A DNA stretch of 64,000 bases from Pholis gunnellus (GCA_910591455.2 OU342809.1:22190349-22254348), one strand, 5' to 3'; positions 34,131-49,100 are shown, counted from the stretch's first letter. The notes: a model not told the origin generated them from the sequence alone. Program-made: numbers and translations.

Positions 34131-37100
34131 GGTGTGTGTGTGCGACTAGTGTGTAAACAGATACACTCGGACATTCACAATGAGTGGCTGCAGGTTTCCC
34201 GCCAGCACAACCACCTGCAAATATAGACATGTCGATGATGCAAAGGCAAAGAAAGTACTCGCTATATTAATAGTTGCAGGCAGGCAATAAGTGTTACAGT
34301 TATTCTCATTTTTGTAAGTTAAGTTTTCATTCTTTTTTTCTAGTTTTTTTAATCTCAAGTGTGAGGGACCGAGCTGGCTGGCATGAGGAGTCACAGGGGT
34401 GGATTTTCAAAATAAGGGTTTCATCTATCCAAAACATGAAACATACAATATAACAAAATAAAAGAAGTTCAGGGACCATAAAAGGGGTCAGATAAACCGA
34501 ACTAAACTCAGGCCATAACATAAACTGAATAAAACTAAACAGATACAATGACAAAAAAAAATGATCCCAGAGGGGAACATATGGCTTTAAAACATCGTTG
34601 GACTCGCATCAGTGGAAGCGCACTGGTGCAAGTTCAGTACTCAAAGTCTTTTGCAGCGTCAAACCAGAGTCAATGTTTCTAATCGTCGGCCGAGAGCAGG
34701 ATGCCGCTCGCCATCCTGCAGAGCGGCCGTTCAGTCAGAACAAACCTGCATTCCAGAGCACTCGTGACTTGTAATTCATGTCGCTTGGTTCTGTAAAAGT
34801 AATTAATGGCGATTCCCCCGCGGTTGTTTTGGCTAGAGACACGCTCTGGAAAGCACAACAATCACAATGAAATGAAATGAAACCCATTGGACCCGTTGAG
34901 TTGCACAGTTTGCAAATGAGAAAAAATCCCCCGATGTCACTGTGATCTCATTTGTTCATTTCTAGTAATTTGGTTGACCCAGGTATCTGTGTTTTCATAT
35001 ACGCCAGGGAAATGACACATCACAGAAACGATGAACCACAGAAACACGGAGAGGAGGACCCTGTGGTGTTCTGAGTGTTCACAATTCAGGTACACAAATA
35101 TAAATAATCTCAGGATGCGCAGTGTCTTCCCGCAGGCTAAAGCCCCAGTCCTTATGATTTGAATGTAAACAAACATTCACTTCATTTACATAAGCCCTCG
35201 TTCTTGGTGGCTTTATACAAAACCTAGTTTTGCATTTTGTTTTTGTTGCTGCTCTTTGTTGCTCATAACTCCCGCTGTTGGAAGTGTGCACGCTGTGATG
35301 GTGGCTCATTAGATGTCCTATTAACCATTAAGGACGTTTGTCTCTTATGGTTTTAAAGCGTTAAACCAGTCTTTTGAAATGTGTTGTTATTGTGGGAAAT
35401 CATATTTACCTTAAGTCTAGTACGTTAAGCATTTCATATTTATTTCAGGCCTAATGTGTTTCACATTACTGCAACTCAACTCTCCTTGGCAGCATAATGG
35501 AGTGTGTTGTTTTGGATGCCAGTTTTCCTGGATATTTTGAGAGCCATTCTAATCTCCCTGCGAGGCTTCTTTTTGATCCAGATCCAGTGTTTCAAAGCTA
35601 GACTTTTGCAGCGTGTCCTTGACTCCGCTGAGTTTCTGCTCTATCGACTGCCCACATTAGGCCTGAGCCTCCCCGGAGGAGCAGCAGTGGCTGCTCACTA
35701 AGTATGTCTCAATACTGTGTGTGTAGTCGGTGCACGTCCATTCATTAATGCATTAAATGATCCCAACTCGCTGTGCTGTACAGTAGTATACACTCAAAAG
35801 AAATATTTAGGCCTAATATTTAAGATTTATCTATTTTAATTGCATGTGAAACTACTAATGAACCCAATGTGTTTTAAATACACATTCGACAGGTTTATGC
35901 ATTTACTATAAATACATCTAAATTTGTTTTAAATTCATAACCAGGTGTATGTATTCAGTATTAATAAAGCTTATTTGTTTGACATTCATAATAATAAGGT
36001 TTATGCAATAAACTCAATTTACTTAAAATACATACAATTTGTACTTTTTATTAATAAACCCAATGTGTTTTAAAATTTATATTCACATATTTCAAAATAT
36101 TTTTCCATTCCCCCCACATTTACAATATCTAACTACTACGATGTACAACACATAAAGATTGAACAGTTTATTGGCGTGTGGCAAGTTTGGCCATTTTGAA
36201 AACTTTGACAGCAATACAGCATCACCACAACACGACTACAGTTGTGTTCCATTTGAGTTTTGTATCGCCTATTGATTATACTGATGTGTCACAGATTTGT
36301 CACATCAGTTTACTCCTGTGAGTCCTGAAGACGTGGTCGCTTTTAAATGTGAATTGTTTGTTTTAAATGATTCCCTAAACGGTTGTGTTTTAATAAAAGC
36401 ACTAAACGTGTTCAAGTTCAAGACCTTTATTTGTCCCAGAGTGGCAATCGGTTCTATCACAGTAGCAATAAACAACACCAATACAGAGCAAGAAACACAA
36501 CATAAAAAAACACAAACATATATAACCACACATGAGAAATAAACGGTTAAAACGTGAAGTACAAAAGTTACAATATTAGTAAAAAAGGAAGAAAGAAAGT
36601 GTACTTTACAGAGCTGAGCAGTGACGTGGCAGTAGTAGGGATCTGTCGGAGGTTTGTTGCTCAGGTGAGATAGTTATTACTGCTGAGGGACGTTCATCAC
36701 CTTTGCTAATGAGTTTTTCTGTTTGAGGTTGAGCGATGCATACCAGCAAATGAATGCAAAGGTGAAGACCGGCTCAATAAAACATTTATGAAACAGTGTC
36801 ATCAGGGATCCGTTAACCTGGAACCTGGCTAGCTCTCTCAGACATAACAAAACAGTCTCGACATCTTGCCGTTAGTGATAGTGTTTGCAGGAGTTGCGTG
36901 GTGAAACTCTGAAATCAGTGCACAATGGTTTTGTCGCAATTCGAATAAAGCTTTTTTTACAAAAGTTTTTAAAAAAATGGTTTAAAACAGGACCATGAGA
37001 CATTTCAGCATTGCTCGCCAGGCTCACTATACACTAGATACATTCTTTGAGTTCAGTAGAGTTATAGTTGCTCCCTGCACACATCTGTTTTGTTGATACG

Positions 37101-40100
37101 AGGTTCAGTCCTGCCCAGTAGTTCTTTTTCTATCGATTTTTCAAATTACCTCATAATGGCTGTGGCTCAGAGGTTGTCGTCTTCCATTCGCCGTCTTCCA
37201 TCGCTGGTTCGATCCCGGTAGGATCCCGGTTCGAGCCAGGCAGCTCTTCCAGTCCATGTCGATCATGTGTCCTTGGGCAAGACACTTGCTGCCCAAACTG
37301 CTGCCAAAGGCTCCAAAGGCTCTGCCATCGGTGCATGAATGTGTTCAGTCCTGACGGGCAGGTGGCACCTTGCATGGTAGCCGCTGCCATCAGTGTATGA
37401 ATGGGTGTGAATGATGACATGTAGTGTTAAAGCGCTTTGAGTGGTTAGAAGACTAGTGAGGAGCTGTACAAACTTAAGTCCATTTCCCCATAACTCATGA
37501 GGTTACTGCAGCTGGGTGGCTATTGTAGATTGTTTCCATAAATGTAGGAACCGATGATTAAATCCATAATGAAAAATAAAGCCCAGCAGATCAGCAGACG
37601 GCTGCAAATGTTGTCGGGGCTTAAAGATCTTCACAACAGTGCAGAAAAGGCCGAGATGAAATGACCGGAGTGCAGCAGTTTCTCTGCTGAAGTTCTTGGA
37701 CATCAAATCTTAGAATAAAACTGCCGAGCCTAAATTGTTATTGCTCAAGTTTGCTATCAACCTTTTGGTTTTAACACGGACTGGCCTCGCCTTAGTTTTC
37801 GTTGAATCTCCTTTTGTAAAGAGTTTAGTTCAGAGTTTTTGTCTTGCGAAATAGAATTTGAGATGTTTGCTTTCCCAAGGTTTTCTGTTGGGGTTGATCT
37901 TAACTACCTAGTCAGGACTAGTCTGACAGAGCTGACAGCATGTTCCCCATCTGTAGGCATGTGCGATGCTGTAAATGATGTAAATCTAGAAATACATGTG
38001 GGCTTATCAGGGTACAGTTTTGTGGCTTTACACAGTAGATAGTGCATGTGCAGTCAATCAACTTCAACACACCCGGATAATAAAGACGTCTCACCATTGC
38101 CCACTGTATTTGGATGCCTGATATATTTGAGGTAAACAATGTCTCCTCACTCCTCCACCTTACTTATTCAGAAGATTCCTTTGAACAGGATGCAGAACAT
38201 ACTCAGCTGTAAGAATCATTGCTTTGTTGGCCGTCATCCCCACAACCCACGTGACCCACTTCAGGGAGCAATTAAAAGCTCTTAAGCGTTAAAAACACTT
38301 CTGTGTGTCTCCTGCCCAGGTGAAGATGTGTACATCAGCTTGTGTGGCACTTGTGAGGAACTGGACATCCGTCTTGAGCCGGACTCTGTTCTGTTGAGTC
38401 ACACCTACATTTCCCTGGCCAGCGTTCGCAAAGTATCCCTCACTTACAGCAGTGAGATCCCTCTCAAGTACTGCTGGACGACGTGGCCCAGCCTGCAAGA
38501 GGAGGCCCTGAGCTTATTGAGGTATGTTTTAACACAGACAATAGGATGTGTGGGCTGTATAAACTCCCCCTTTTTTGCTACATGTAGCAAGTAGAATTAC
38601 CTGCTGTGTTCTTTTTTTTCCTGTGTTGCCAGAAATAGCTCAAGTGTCCATCACTTTCTTTCTGCCTGCGAGACTTTGTTCTCTCTTTCTCTCTCTCTTC
38701 CTCCATTTCTCCAGGGAGAGCTCGGCGCTCCCGCAGACGGAGGAGGGCGAGAGGGAGCGGCTGCTCGTTCAGTGCGAGTCCGACCCCACGGCGATCCATC
38801 GCCTCCCACTGCTGTCCAGAGCCCTGCAGGAGCGCAGGAGCCAGGCAGTGAGGGACTACCGCCTGACCCTCTCACACAGCTGCATCACTGTGGAACCAGC
38901 GGTGTGTTCATGTGTGCCTGTGTTTTCCGTGTCTCTCCATATCCCTCTTGCCCAGTATCTCTCAGTACCCTATACCCTATACTGTACTGCATAATCGAAT
39001 ACTTTAATTCATGCGAAGGGGGTTATCGTACCGCTATACAGCCTTCTCTGAGCTAGCAGGGTTTCAGTAGCTTGTCCAAGAGCGGGTTGGCATGTTTGAG
39101 ACGGGGTCCTCAGGTTAAAAGGACACTAATCGCTACATGCTACGCCCAAAAGATCGGATTTGAGATGAGATTTGTTGCAGAGAGTTATGTTTCAGCTCTG
39201 CTGTTCAAACGTAAATCTGAACCGACTCCTCAGTCGCAGGTCACGGGGGGCTGGGCCCTTTCGGCACTAGCGACCTTCAGGTAGCCTTACCTGTTCTGAC
39301 ACCGCCATCCACCCCCACCTTTTTCCCAGTGTCTCCTCCGCTTAAATCAGCCAGGTTCCCTGGGCAGAGGGAGAGGGGAGACGGACGGAAAACAGAAGGA
39401 GAGCGAGAGAGAGAGTGCGGGGGAGGGAGAGTAAACAGTCTGTAGGCCAGTCCCAACACAAAGTTTGAGAGGGAGAGGAACACAGCCGTCTACACATGCG
39501 TAAACCCACCCACACACACACACACACACAGGTATCTTTGTGTGTGTGTGTGTGTGTGGGTGTGTGTCTGGAATTGAGGCGTCAGCTTCCACATTGTTTA
39601 CCACACTGAAATGAATGCTGTTGAACTTCCATTAAAAAAAACGTCTCCCCTTCACACCATGAGGCTGCCGCTAACATAAACTATGAATGGTTTCCTAACC
39701 AATCTATTTTTCTTTTCTCTGTGAGAGAATATGCATTGATAGCGTGTGCATCCCTGCTTTATATCCTTTAAGTAGAATCAACCATTCTTTTTCTTCCTCA
39801 GGAGGGGGAAATATGGCCCAAAACCCCGGCACAGTTCAACATCGTCTTCAAGCCCGAGGAGGCCAAACTGTACCAACAAACCATATATTGTGATGTCACA
39901 GGTCAGTGCTTAGAAAAGACACATTTAATTAAATATGGGGGGCTGCTGCTGCGGATTCGCGGGCCACATAAAATGACGTGGCGGGCCGGATTCGGTCCGC
40001 GAGTCTTGAGTTTGACACATGTGCTCTAGGGGAAGCAACATTACCAACCCTGTGAGAACAGAACATGGAATCCCATTTCCGCTATGTACCATACGGACAT

Positions 40101-43100
40101 GCATGTATAAATAATGTCTGTATTTGCATTGGTTCTTTCTTCTAGTGTGTCATTGAATTGAAATTCAAGCCTCATCGTCACACCGATCCAGAATCCCCTC
40201 TGCACCACCATCCAAATCTTAGTCATCAAATTAGTACTATGCATATCCAAAAGTCCCAGAGACCTTTAAAATGCATTTTGATATAACTTTGACAACATTT
40301 TATACAGCCAAATGTCAAGTAGACAATTGTACCAGAAAATGTGGGTTTTGTCCATTTCATCTGTGGTTAGTCTCATAAGTCAAACAGGAGTAGGACTCCT
40401 CTTGTACTCTTAATCACAAGCGGTCATTTAAGGTCCATTTTATCACACGATGTGGAAGCATCTCAACTGGACCCAGATGCATTATCTGACATGGTGAGCC
40501 TGAATTGGGCCAGAGATCTCAAACAGTGTTCACACATATGGTGAGTTTTCAAGGTTATCTTTCCAATGTTAAAATGAAGATACATTTAGATTTGAGTTTG
40601 GGTAAGGGTGGCATTCGTTAGGTTAAAGGTCAATGTGTATTACGGCTTACATTTACAGCAATTTTATAGCCACACACACCTACACACACACACACACACA
40701 CACACCCACACACAAACTTGGCTTGTTTCTTGAACCAATAGGCTCTTTTGTTTGTTCTTCAACTTCTTGGAATTGATTGTTTTAACGACTTTAAGCAGAC
40801 TGTACACTCCTGCTGTAAATCAATAGCTTTGGCTTTCTCATAAAAGATTCTCCTTCCCTCAGTGGGTTGGTTCAGACAAAGGTCAGACAGACAAGGCTGG
40901 GTAGCAAACCATGTCTGTTTGTTTGATTATTGTCAGAGAACAACGAGGTCTCTTTTCATGTTCCCTTCTCCTTCAGCGTGCCACATCCACAGTCAAACTT
41001 TGTTGAAGCGCCACAAATGAACCAATAAATCAGCCTAAATGCTTTAACCACTGGATGACTTGTTGCTACTTCATCTCATTTTCATATTAGACAATGCAGT
41101 CACGAGGCCCCAATATATGCATCTCAACCCTGTGGTAGTAAAAAGGCTGTTGGGGGAAATTTGCATGTGGCCGTCACGTGTGTCTTCTGAGCCCGGAGGC
41201 CAGATTTACATTCATTTCCATGTTTTCTGAGGCAGTTGACGACGTGACCAGCCTAGGTAAATGACTGGAGACTACCGGGCCCTCATTGAAGAAGCTTCAG
41301 AAGCTTCAGAAGCTTATCCAGCAGAACTGCAGGATGGGACTCTAATGGCCTTTAATACACTCACAGTAGAAAGAAGCTGCGGCAGAGTGAATGTTTAGCA
41401 CTTTAAACTGCAGACACAAAAACAAACTTTCCCAGTGACCTAAATAAAATCCCATTAAATTTGTTTTGGTTTCTCTGTCTTTAACTTTTGTTGTGAATCT
41501 CTCCCTGTCTGTGTCTGCACTCAGGCCGTGAAGCTCGGTTGCCTCTCACAATACACGCCGAGGGCATGGGACCTAATCTCCAGCTCAACTATGACCTGGT
41601 GGACATGCAGGACGTATTCGTTGGTCAAAAAACACGTTATGAAGTAAGAAAGGTTCAGCCAAAGAAATTTGCAACGCAATGATATAGCCACAGCCCCTGT
41701 GTGAAGCGTATAATGCCGTGTTTTGATCAACTCTAAGCTTATTTGTGGCTGAAGTCTTTGGTAGGATTCTATGTTGTCATATTGTAAAGCGTTCATGTTA
41801 TTTTGTCCACTTGTGTGGAATATAACATATACCCAAATCTTGTGCCCCTTCCAGTCAGCCAAACGCTTAACAAATAGGATTGACAAAGCTGAGTCGCAAT
41901 AAAGTCGTCAAATGTTTCCTGCAAAAAATCTAATTAGGCTCCCAGAGCAGAGTCATTTTTCTATTAAAGCTGAACTCAAGTGGCCTCACAAAACGTGAAT
42001 ACAGCACATGTTTATTACTTGATTATTGACGGTGGGGCTCACACAAGAAAAACATGACTCGAGTGTTCAATCAGTGGATCCTTCTTTTTTGTCCAGGTGC
42101 AGGTTCACAACAGAGGACTGATTGATGGCCGTTTCAGGCTGTCGGGCCCTGACACCACTTTCGGCCGCTGTTTCTCCTTCAGTCCTGAGGAAGGTGTTGT
42201 TCCCTCTGGGGCCTGCCAGACTGTGGAAGTCACCTTCCACAGTCGCGTCTTGGGAACCTTCTCCGAGGACTTGCTGCTAACTGTCACAGGACGGCCGCAA
42301 CCACTTAGCGTGACTTTCAGGTGAAGTTAGCGAGTGGAGTGACGAGCGATTGTGACGGAACAATCAGCATTTGTCCGTGCAAATGTAAAAAAACATCAAA
42401 GTGTCGGCAGTGTAACTAATCAAAATACCAAGGCTCCTCATGACTCGTGTTTTTGTCTTCTTTTTTTTCAGTGCTTGTGTCATTGGTCCCACATTCCACT
42501 TCAATGTTTCAGAACTCGATTTTAGAGATGTAGCCTTTGGTGAGTGATTCATTTTTTTATTCCTACATAAGATATATTATATATATATATATATATATAT
42601 TATAAACCAGAGAATCACAACATTCAGAAAAAAAGGTCCTCCTCTTCAGCCTCCTCTTTATGTCCCCATTTCATCCCATCTTTGTCGTCTCTCTCTATGG
42701 GCAGGTTACCCACTAAGATTGGGTTGTTCCCTCATCAACACCTCCTTGGTGCCGATGACCTTTGCCCTGCGTGTCCCGGGAGACGGGTTGGGGTCTCCCA
42801 GTATAAACAGTGCCCAACGGGCGGCCGAAGTGTCCGGGAACAATTGGGGAAGCAGTGCTGCGAGTGACCTTCACGCACGGCCTGTGGAGTTCACCGTCAC
42901 ACCTGCTGCGGGCTCTGTGCGTGCCTTGTCAGATGTCACCATTCAGGTACAGTAAATTTACAAATGGAGGGGGAACCAATTTAAAGTCATTGATTTATCC
43001 TGCCAGCATACATGAATCACAGGTCTTTGTTAAGATGTGTGCCGACACTGCACAGTATGTGTTTGTAAAAGTATGCCCACATTTTCAGCCTAAATAATGA

Positions 43101-46100
43101 AGCGGAGCTGCAAATGAAACAAGCAATGCATCCCCTAAATTAAGATATCATACATTTTCTATAAAGAAAAAATTCAGTAGGTAATGCTTAGGTATGTCAA
43201 AAATATTTATTATTGAAGCAAAACTTGTCTTTAGAATGTAGATGAAGTCTGCTCGGCTGTGGTGATGTTATCCTCTGCCTGGCATATTAAGCAGTTTGCC
43301 CACCACGGTCAGTTTCACCATAGTTGACTGAATAAAGTGTAGATTCGTAAGCAACAGTTCAACATTTTACATAATCTTCCATAAAACCTCAACTTTCTTA
43401 TTTTTATTTAGTTTATTTTTACATATTTTGCATGGATTAAACAAATGAGATATGACACGTTCATTATTGAGCCTTTGAGGTGCTAGTAGTTGGATTTTGG
43501 TACTTTAGACAGAGCCAGTCCAGCTGGTTCCCCCCGTTTCCAGTTTTTATGCAAAGCTAAGCTCCTGGCTTCATATCTAGTACATACGTACAGTATAGAC
43601 AGACATGAGAGTGTTATCGGTCTTCCCAAAATGTCACCAAAAGGTGAAATTTGCCTTGAAAGTTCTAATTACTTTGTTTTTCAGAATGAAACAGTTTGTC
43701 ATTCGACTTACTTTCGTAGAAGGAGTTGAGAGGATTAAGTTGTCCCGCGAGGCATTTATCACAAACTCGACAGCAATAAACTAAAACCCTACGAACTGAA
43801 ATTGTGTACACGGTCGTTGCTCACCGTATGTTTTGAACCTTGTGTGGTCTTATACTATATGTGTGTATTGCATATACAGGTGAGGCTGTGCTCCAACACA
43901 GTCAAGAGATACAGGCTGGCGCTGGTGGTGGATGTTGAAGGTGTCGGAGAGGAGATCCTGACTCTGCCTATCTATGCCAGGTTAGACACATCTACAGATG
44001 TGAACGTACACACACAGACATACTCATACATCAGTTTAAGTTTTGTGCTGTCTCGCAAGTTGCAGCAAAATACTTATTGTTCGAGGTATTATTTAACTTT
44101 TCAGAGAATCCTTGTTATTTATGGCACCGGTGGCCGTTAAGTGAACTGCAGTCCGCAGAGCGAATATCTGCCCAAACAGTGACATGATGTTACAGTTATA
44201 TATCATATTTACAATAATATTACTATCTATAATATTACTCTATTTTATTTGGACCATGCTTCATGATAGTAACTAGCTTGCCTTTTGCAAATTACTTTAT
44301 CAGCTAACGCTGCAAAATAACCAACGCCTGATCCATGACACGTAGCTAAGTTATAGCTAGCTGGCTAACCTTAGCCTAGCTTAGGTTACAGTCAGATAGT
44401 TGGCCGCAATTGTTATTTATACACCTTTGCTTTCAACCGTTACATAATTTATCTTTGGCTGAAATCAAAACTGTTTATCATATTACATTAGTATCATTAT
44501 AGTATCAACCATAGTACAGTGTAGTGTAGTATAGTACAGTCATTCCCAAAGACTGGGTCGGGACCCACAGGTGGGTTGCAGGTGAAATATGAGGGCCGCC
44601 AAAATACATTTTCAGAATTTCTGCCATAGTCTTTTATTTAACATTTATATCTGCAGTACACCTTTGAGCCACATGAAGGAGCCTGCATGTCCGTATTGCT
44701 CTGGTGATTGTAGCCCACTCGTAACATCGAGTCTAATATGAAATGCTGACGTACATTGTGTTTGTTTTACTGATAAGAGAAAATGAAAAGAATGAGATGT
44801 ATTTATTTGGTCTCATTTAGAAAGTATTCAACATGGGAACATGTTTTCAGTAACACATTTATAAATCGAAGTCTCAGGTTTGAAGTTACGTAACACTCCG
44901 TTCACGCATTACAAAGCCATTAATACATGTATATTGTTACACATAGTATCATAAGTTTAACTTTGCACATTGGGGCTATAAACAGATTATCGGGCCAGTT
45001 GTCCTGTATATTTTTTCTCTTCTGCCATAACGCTGTTTGAGCTCATAAAAGATGAATGAATGAATGAAAATGAATCACCATCGGCCTGTCCTAGTAAGAT
45101 GGAATATCATCTCCTCTTCTAAAATGAGTGCTGCCATGCCATGAAACAGCAGAGGGTTCATCTTGCTTTTTTTCCGGACTCTCCTGAAATCCTTCCTCTT
45201 ACAATAACCTCTGCTGTGCTTCTGGCTGTCGCTGATGCTTTGACAAGCTGTGAATGTGGTCCATTGAACGTCCGTACAGGTGTCGACAAATCACCGGAGT
45301 ATGTGTTGAATATTCAGAACCTCATTTGCATAATAATACATTTGAATGTCACCGGCACCATCACTCAGAATAGGGCGACGGTAATCCGATTTCCTCACAG
45401 CAATCACCCCGTAATTGTAAATTTATGAATCAGTTCTAATTAATATACTACATTTTTGGCATGATGTCATGCAAGTACTTGTGTATTGAGAGACCGTTTT
45501 TCCTTATGAGGCGGTTGAATACCTCTTCTTTCAACAATGCAATTTACTGTTGTGAATTATAAATAAGCCACAGATTGTTCCCTCTCTTATCCTCTCTCTG
45601 TGTATTTCTCTTTGGTAATAGTTGTGTTGTTCCTGATATTGTGGTGGAGACTCCAGTGTTGGACTTTGGAAGGTGTTTCCTCGATCGCCACTATGAACAG
45701 CAAGTGCGGCTGACCAACAACAGCACTCTGCCTGCCTGCTACGGCATGCTTGACCAGGTTAAGTAGATCATTGCAGTAAATTATTCATTTGTGCGGCAGG
45801 GTACTCGTAAAACAGGGAACTGAACAAATACGAAACCCGTCCTGCCGACACATGCATATTTAAGACAATGGCTCATTTCCAGCTCAATATAACATAATGT
45901 ATGTGTTAGAGGTGAGCGGCATGACTAAAGAATAAAACGGCTTAAAGGATTAGCCCAACATTTTGGGACATATGCTTACGTGTGTCTGCGTTCTTGCTGA
46001 GAGATGATGCCACTGTGTCCAAAGGTAACACAATCTGATTCACTGTACCTCTAAAGATAACTTATCAACACATCAAATCTTTATCCGTTTATTGTACTTT

Positions 46101-49100
46101 AGACACAGTAACCTTTGACGATATCGACATGATTTGACAAAGCCAGAATGATGAAGCTGTTTCTTAGCTTTTGCTGAACTTTGAAGTGCAACGAGCACTG
46201 TGGAATTTGACTTCCATCACTTCCATGGACAGCGTATTAGTAAGGGATCTTCTAATTAGGAATATGAACTGGAGGGATAATTACGAGATAAATCTTCCGT
46301 GTTCCAATGCACACCTGACTGTTGTTGTGAGACTGACTATGAAAGTGCACTCAGTAGAGTGCAGATCTCCGCCAGGTGTGTCTCCCTCTCCCCTCGCAAA
46401 CAAAGAAGAGTTGAATGTCACTAACCTGCAGTCACACGCTCTAGTTCAAAATGAGACCGAACTTTTCTATGGATGTCCGTTTTCTATCCACGATAAAGGC
46501 CAAATTGGTAAGGCTTGTTTGTAGCCTAGCTGAATTCTGCCTTTTGCTACTGAAGTGGTTGTGGTTACCGGCCGGTAAAGAGGAATGAGGAGTCAGCCGC
46601 TCAAAAAACAATAGTATCCATTAATTCGTACAAAAAAAAAAAAGTCAATGTGACGGACTATTTCTTGACTGGGAGCAGCGACTTCCTGGAGTGGTAAACT
46701 TAGCTCACCGTAACTCTCCGCGAGAAGGCGAACGCCATTCCCAAAAATGTTGAACTATTGCTTTAATAAATGCAATTTAATACTGCATATACACTATCAC
46801 AAGACTTTCTAATGATTTTTGAGACGAAATAGAATTAAGATTATATTTAGAGTCAAAATAATCTGACCCTGATTTAGCTAGCTCCATGAAACTGCAAAGT
46901 ACTGGTACAAATGGCCGACATTGAAATCGCTGTCTGCCAACTGTGACAAGGAGAGGGAGGAATAAATGACTTCCAGGACCATCTATTTTTTTTGCTTTCT
47001 ATCTATACGTACAATAGATGTTGAGTCTGTATGCTTACATTAAAAAAGTAATTTTCTGTCTGTGTCACCTTTTTCAGGAATACGAGGAGAGCCCGTCACT
47101 GCTTTTTGGCAGTTCCGCACCAAGAGGATTGATACTTCGTAACAGTTCAGAGGAGCTTCCTGTGTTTCTGCTGGCTAAGGCCGTAGGAAAGCAGACGCAC
47201 ACTCTACGCATCGCCGTGTTCGGCAGCAGCCAGCCGCCCCTGGTCCGTGGTAGTGTGAATAACTGTCCCTGGTTGAATACCATGCTGGTGTAATTGTGAG
47301 TGTTGCTTGGTTAATTCTGTTCTCTAATCCGCCTCTGTTTGGTTCTGTTCTGTTCCAGGAGGTGACCGTGTCCTGCATTGGGCTGGGACCAATAGTTCAT
47401 GTTCACAGTCCACAGCTGGAATTTGGCACAATCCCGGTTCTGACGGACATTACCAGAGCCCTGCGCCTGTCAAACCAGTCTCCTATTCCAGCCCACTTCA
47501 CTGCTCGCATGGTACAAACACAGCAACACACCTACTAGTGCTATTAGGTTAGGCTTGCACATGCTAAAAATAGATAAACTTATAAAACACGAACTTACAT
47601 TCAAATAGAGATAATCAATTTAACTTTACGTGCCCGCAGGTCTAGCGGTAGGATGTTGCAGTAATTAAATATTTTTAGCAGAAGATTTAGTGGATTTAAT
47701 ACGTACCTGTCGAGCCTTCAGTGGCTACTTTCCTTGTGCCAACCTTCTGTCTGTCTTCCCCCGCTCTGTGACTAATTGATTTTCAGTCTAAGTTGATATG
47801 TAATTAATGAGTTAATAGGTTCAATACTTGGTTAGCTCTTGAAATAATTAGTTGCCAGTTCAATTTGAGTGCTGTCCCAGGAGAATCAGGGATTTACCTC
47901 AGAGTGTGCTCATTAAACCAGCCAGATGGTGACATTTTGTCAATTCAGGATGACGTGAACGAAATAGACGGGCTTGATCTGGGAAGCTGATTGAGCGATG
48001 ATCTTCTTGGTTTGCCTTGTTGTTGTTTCTGGTGTTTGTAGCTTTTCATGCACAAAATAGAATCTAGCGGTGTGTTTGCAGACTGCCACCAACTGAATTT
48101 TCGCTCTCATTCCTCACTTTGCAAGACTAAGGGGACGTGATCCGCCGAGGTGCAAAACTGTGGTAACGGCATTTGTCCCTCGCTCAGAGGCCATCCTTCC
48201 CATCGAACACTATGAAAGTGTCTTACACTTTGAGGTCCCACGGTTTTGCACTCTGCGGCTCATGTTTCACAAGAGTGTCGGAGAACTACGGTGGCCTTCA
48301 GGTAACATAAAAAAACCCGCAAAAGCTGCAGGTGGTGCACCCGCTCCCTATGTTGATACGAGAGATTTCGATTTCTTCAGAAAATGTTGCCTTCTTTGTT
48401 GTTGTACTGTCATTTGATGTGCCAGTGACGAGTTGGATGTAAGGAAGAAACTACAGGCTTTTTAAGCTTGGACTTCTTAGTCTCCACCTCTTGGTAGTGT
48501 GCTAGACGCCACTCAAAAACAGGACTTCCTTGTTCTTTTGCTTGAAGTGCAAAACTCGCTACGTTTAGTGAAAATGGCAACCCCCAAATATGAGTGCAGA
48601 GGATGTTATGGACGAGGATACAAGTGTTTTGGCCACAGCCAAAGAAATGCAGCAGGGAGAGGCCAAAGTTGCTGCTGCTGCAGTGACCATCCGGATGTCA
48701 GTAGCTCGCGTGCAATGCATCCTGGTACATGTAGATACCGTCGGCTCGGCTCCACGAGCAGGAGAACTCAGCTTTCTCCGTCAATATGGCGCGCACTGAG
48801 GAGTCTATTGCTTCAATTGATTACATTTAATATCAACTCAGATTGGACATCCACATAAAAGAAACTTTACTGCGACCTGAGATCTGCAGTGTTCCAGTTG
48901 CCTCCTTAAAGCCCCTCTTCTCACTTTAAAATCCGCCGGGAACAAACTTGCGACTGGAGCTTTTGACTCAATACTTCCTGCAGTTGTGTGACCCTGTCCT
49001 CTCCTCTGAGCCAGCCTCTGAGCCCCCCACCCCCACCCGCACACTCTCAAGAATCAATCGATGCGGATTCTCCTTGAATTACATTACATCTCGCTCAATA

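Larger units (their letters stand above)
28974..38319 (+). other. hydin: hydin intron 6, 9.3 kb, simple-repeat rich
   Basis: The longest intron in the window. It holds GT/CA tracts (29.7, 30.15, 31.71, 32.3, 32.7, 34.1 kb), G or C homopolymers (31.46, 32.54, 32.97 kb), pyrimidine-rich DNA near 33.1 kb, an L2-like LINE fragment (36.4-36.9 kb) and a SINE (37.2-37.5 kb). No extra exon is needed because exons 6 and 7 join in phase. Confidence 0.8.

Noticed and set aside
37162..37237. A- and B-box motifs as a tRNA gene
   Set aside because: No cloverleaf can be closed and the downstream body is a dispersed repeat; it is a SINE head.
41288..41312. AGAAGCTTC repeated three times, considered as a CRISPR-like or regulatory array
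   Set aside because: Too short and contiguous without spacers; a minor tandem duplication in a hydin intron.
46171..46524. 117-codon ORF in hydin intron 15
   Set aside because: Lies inside a MITE-like element, has no motif, and is not needed for the hydin frame.
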